Shown here in pieces: positions 61,867-64,000 of a stretch of 64,000 bases of DNA. The stretch is from Natronobacterium haloterrestre. Its GTDB lineage: Archaea > Halobacteriota > Halobacteria > Halobacteriales > Natrialbaceae. A model generated the notes under the pieces. It ran no database searches. It saw only the letters and a program-made list of their open reading frames with translations, and was not told the DNA's origin. Location of the stretch: the NCBI RefSeq assembly GCF_900112205.1, contig NZ_FOKW01000002.1, forward strand, positions 186,001-250,000, in the 5' to 3' direction. Within the stretch, counting starts at the first letter, position 1. The number at the start of each line of letters is the position of its first letter. Made by a program: the position numbers and the translations under genes.

Positions 61867-63108
61867 TTATGGATTCGACTTGTCCGTCGACTCGTCCTCG
61901 GACCCGTTCGGGTACGGAGTGTACGTACCGTTTGGAGTCATCGTCCCGGACTTCAGGGCGTATTGGCCGACGCCCCTCTCCCGAGACGTCTGTTGGCCCC
62001 GGGAGAGATAGGTATCTGCTACGTTCTTGGCTGCGATGTAGTCCGCGTGACCTCGGCAGCCACACTCCTGACATTCGAACTGATCGCGTGACGTTCGATT
62101 GTTTTCGTGCACGAATCCGCATTCGGGACACCGCCGGCTCGTATTCCTCGGGGACGTGGTGTCGACGAACAGTCCTGCAGCCCTCGCCTTGTATTTCACG
62201 TACTCGTAGAGCGTGTCGAACGCCCACTCCGAGTGCCAGTCTGCTTCCGGAAGCCGATCACGGATACCGTCCAGTTCTTCGAAAACGATACCGTCACAGC
62301 CGTGTCCTCGAGCTTCGTCGACGATACCGTTTGCCACGTCGTGGAGGGCGTGCTTTATGTACTCGGATTCGCGAGCACTCACACGCTCGAGCGTTCGATA
62401 GGCGTTTCGTGTTCCTTGCGCCTGTAGACCGTAGCGCACTCGCTCGAACTCGCGGCGTGCATGGCTCAGTTCGCCAGCCGAGAAAAACTGTGCAGTACTG
62501 GTAACCGCAATCTCGGCCACCCCGAGATCCACTCCGAGAACCGTTCCGTTCTCGATCGGTGGATCGGTTCGTTTCGGTGTTCGAAATCCGAGGTGGAGAA
62601 ACCAGTCACCGTCCCGGTAGTGGAGCGTCGATTCCGTCAGTTCCCACTCGTCGTCCTCGAGATACTGGTACTGGTAGCCATCGTCGTCGGGGAGTTCGAG
62701 ACGTGCACGAACTCGAGAATGGGAATCACACGTCGCGAGCGACACTTCTTCTTCCTCTTCGAACACGGTCATCGTCCGCGCGTCGAACGTCATTGACTCC
62801 GACGTGAACTCGGGTCGAGTAGCGTGCTTTCCGTCTTTCCTGCGTTCGATCCCCGACTTGATCGCGCGGGCAACGTGATGAGTCGCGAGAACCGCGTGTT
62901 GGCTCCCGAGTTCGGTTTCTTCTCGGATCCGATCGTACGCGAGACGTTGGACGGCGGATGCACAATCACACGTTCCCCACGCCATCCTCGATGCGATATT
63001 ACACGCTTCGAGCCACTCGGAGATCGTCCGTTCGAGTAGTTCTGACTGTGACGATGAGACTGATACACGGGTAATAGCGGTGCGACGCTGGTACTCGTCT
63101 CCCGTCAC
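61867..63108 (-). CDS. TnpB-like protein without recognisable element ends
   Basis: A 413-residue TnpB from a GTG at 63108. RuvC residues are intact: Asp194 in LGVDLGVAE, Glu277 in IVFEEL and Asp356 in HADYIAAKN. The zinc ribbon has Cys327, Cys330, Cys346 and Cys349. The N-terminal 50 residues differ from the copy at 24306, with several extra cysteines (ACNIASR, CDCASA). No CCCAC...GTGGG hairpins flank it, unlike the first copy. Two small stems (61903-61912 and 61911-61929) lie near its 3' end. It may be a domesticated or decayed element, or an immobile RNA-guided nuclease. It sits 121 bases upstream of tRNA-Ser on the same strand. Confidence 0.88.
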   Translation of the reverse strand: MTGDEYQRRTAITRVSVSSSQSELLERTISEWLEACNIASRMAWGTCDCASAVQRLAYDRIREETELGSQHAVLATHHVARAIKSGIERRKDGKHATRPEFTSESMTFDARTMTVFEEEEEVSLATCDSHSRVRARLELPDDDGYQYQYLEDDEWELTESTLHYRDGDWFLHLGFRTPKRTDPPIENGTVLGVDLGVAEIAVTSTAQFFSAGELSHARREFERVRYGLQAQGTRNAYRTLERVSARESEYIKHALHDVANGIVDEARGHGCDGIVFEELDGIRDRLPEADWHSEWAFDTLYEYVKYKARAAGLFVDTTSPRNTSRRCPECGFVHENNRTSRDQFECQECGCRGHADYIAAKNVADTYLSRGQQTSRERGVGQYALKSGTMTPNGTYTPYPNGSEDESTDKSNP

Positions 63109-63228
63109 TATGACGACGTTCCTGCGTTATTACTGATAAAGTCTCGACCGATCGACGACTGCTTTTGATTGACCAACGTTCTCTCGAACTGGAAACCTCT
63201 CGACCAAAACTACTGTATTCGAAAAGAA

Positions 63229-63309
63229 CGCCAGGACTGGGATTTGAACCCAGAATCCCAAAGGGAACACGCTTTCCAGGCGTGCGCCTTACCGTTCGGC
63301 CATCCTGGC
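63229..63309 (-). tRNA. tRNA-Ser(GGA)
   Basis: An 81-nt cloverleaf on the minus strand. Acceptor GCCAGGA/TCCTGGC with discriminator G, D arm GCC/GGC with loop GAACGGTAA, anticodon stem CACGC/GCGTG with loop CTGGAAA (anticodon GGA), a long variable arm with CCC/GGG, and T arm CTGGG/CCCAG. The long variable arm and anticodon identify serine. CCA is not encoded. There is no intron. It decodes UCC and UCU. Confidence 0.95.
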
Positions 63310-63336
63310 TCGAGTGCACCTAGCCACGTCCGTCGT

Positions 63337-63585
63337 TTAACTCTTACTTTTGTCGTCGCCGTGTGCCTCGGTTTCGCCCCCCACACGCGCCGACCGGGCG
63401 GCGAGTCGCGGCTCGAGGACGTACGCGCTGGCGGTCGTCGCGACGCCGACGAGCGCGGCCACGGCCGCACCGCGGGGAACCGTCAGCAGGGGCTCGACGA
63501 CCAGGGCGTATCCCTGGAGGAGCACCAGGAACGTCATGAACCCGACCGCTCCCCACAGGAGGGCGGATTTGGTGCGCCGTTCCAT
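63337..63585 (-). CDS. Small two-helix membrane protein, unknown function
   Basis: From the ATG at 63585 (MERRTKSALLWGAVGF) the product is 82 residues with two predicted membrane helices (about 8-30 and 40-62) and a basic/acidic C-terminal tail. A frame extension to 63615 begins with a TTG overlapping the ridA stop and seems less likely. Genes of this kind occur next to ridA in haloarchaea, as I recall, without assigned function. It follows ridA by 24 bases and is probably co-transcribed. Confidence 0.65.
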   Translation of the reverse strand: MERRTKSALLWGAVGFMTFLVLLQGYALVVEPLLTVPRGAAVAALVGVATTASAYVLEPRLAARSARVGGETEAHGDDKSKS

Positions 63586-63607
63586 CTCTCTCGGACTCGT
63601 GGGGCCG

Positions 63608-63988
63608 TCAGTCAAGCGAGGCGATGGCCTCGATCTCTACGCCGACGCCCTTCGGGAGCGCGGCCACCTCGACGGCGCTGCGGGCCGGCGGCTCGGCGTC
63701 GAAGTAGTCGGCGTAGGTTTCGTTCATCGCGTCGAAGTCCTCGATGTCGTCGAGGAACACCGTCACCTTGAGCACGTCCTCGAGGTCGGCGCCTTCCTCC
63801 TCGAGGATCGCCGAGAGGTTCTCCAGTGCCTGCTCGGTCTGGGCCTCGATGGGCTCGTCGTCGAGCAGGTCGCCGTCGGGGGTCATCGGGATCTGGCCGG
63901 CGGTAAAGAGAACGTCGCCGTCGTTGGTCGCCTGGCTGTACGCGCCGACGGCCGCGGGGGCCGCGTCGGTGTCGGTGATGCGTTTCAT
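63608..63988 (-). CDS. ridA: RidA family enamine/imine deaminase
   Basis: A 126-residue RidA protein. It starts KRITDTDAAPAAVGAYSQAT and has FTAGQIPMTPDGDLL, ENLSAILEEEGADLEDVLKVTVFL and ARSAVEVAALPKGVGVEIEA, with the active-site Arg in PPARSAVEV. It speeds hydrolysis of reactive 2-aminoacrylate and similar enamines from PLP enzymes. The ATG is at 63988, 12 bases from the window's end, so its promoter is outside. Confidence 0.95.
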   Translation of the reverse strand: MKRITDTDAAPAAVGAYSQATNDGDVLFTAGQIPMTPDGDLLDDEPIEAQTEQALENLSAILEEEGADLEDVLKVTVFLDDIEDFDAMNETYADYFDAEPPARSAVEVAALPKGVGVEIEAIASLD

Positions 63989-64000
63989 ACCCGGTACCTT

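Overview
The window is a chromosomal segment of a halophilic archaeon (class Halobacteria). Proteins are very acidic, codons are GC-rich at third positions, many genes start a few tens of bases downstream of a TATA-like box with no Shine-Dalgarno (leaderless style), and the gene content is archaeal: S19e, PDCD5-like protein, thermosome, Orc1/Cdc6, RLI/ABCE1, Trm1, archaemetzincin, UPF0146. The retinal protein resembles deltarhodopsin as I remember it from Haloterrigena, which suggests the Natrialbales (Haloterrigena/Natrinema group). That placement is inference, not a database result.

Layout. 1-6 kb: translation and housekeeping genes (S19e end, PDCD5-like, PP-loop ATPase, HAD hydrolase, SppA with a DUF4350-like protein, HisS). 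6-19 kb: HTH_10 regulator, sulfatase, cobalamin-binding-like protein, SDR, Usp, two tandem M32 carboxypeptidases, M20 peptidase and a globin-coupled transducer (HemAT). 19-26 kb: PIN-KH ATPase, a proton-pumping bacteriorhodopsin divergent from an unknown four-helix membrane protein, a tandem pair of YdjM-like membrane proteins, and an IS1341-type TnpB element with terminal hairpins. 26-36 kb: acyl-CoA ligase, EMC6-like protein coupled to RLI/ABCE1, archaemetzincin next to a 16-bp tandem repeat, a response regulator, an oxidoreductase with a Rieske domain, GDPD and HisH.

36.7-38.9 kb: a probable replication origin. A gene-free stretch of almost 1 kb carries about ten copies of an origin-recognition-box-like repeat (one inverted, on the far side of an AT-rich patch) directly upstream of an orc1/cdc6 gene. 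39-49 kb: Trm1, YihY-like protein, glutamine synthetase divergent from an Lrp regulator, an ABC exporter and the thermosome.

49-61 kb is the most unusual part. Five near-perfect palindromes of the form TTTAGG-N4-CCTAAA, resembling DtxR/IdeR iron-repressor operators, sit at the promoters of a UPF0104/AglD-like membrane protein, a GT75 (reversibly glycosylated polypeptide) protein, an FbpA-like ferric-iron-binding lipoprotein followed by a GT39-like membrane glycosyltransferase, a GT2 dolichol-phosphate-sugar-synthase-like enzyme, and a divergent pair of transcription units encoding a GMC oxidoreductase with a Tat-exported gluconate-dehydrogenase-subunit-3-like partner and an FbpB permease. One putative iron-responsive regulon thus joins ferric uptake to lipid-linked sugar and glycosyl-transfer enzymes and to a flavin dehydrogenase. 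No ATPase subunit (FbpC) is present. I regard this as the best candidate for an undescribed system.

61-64 kb: an SRAP protein, a second TnpB without recognisable element ends, tRNA-Ser(GGA), a small membrane protein and RidA.
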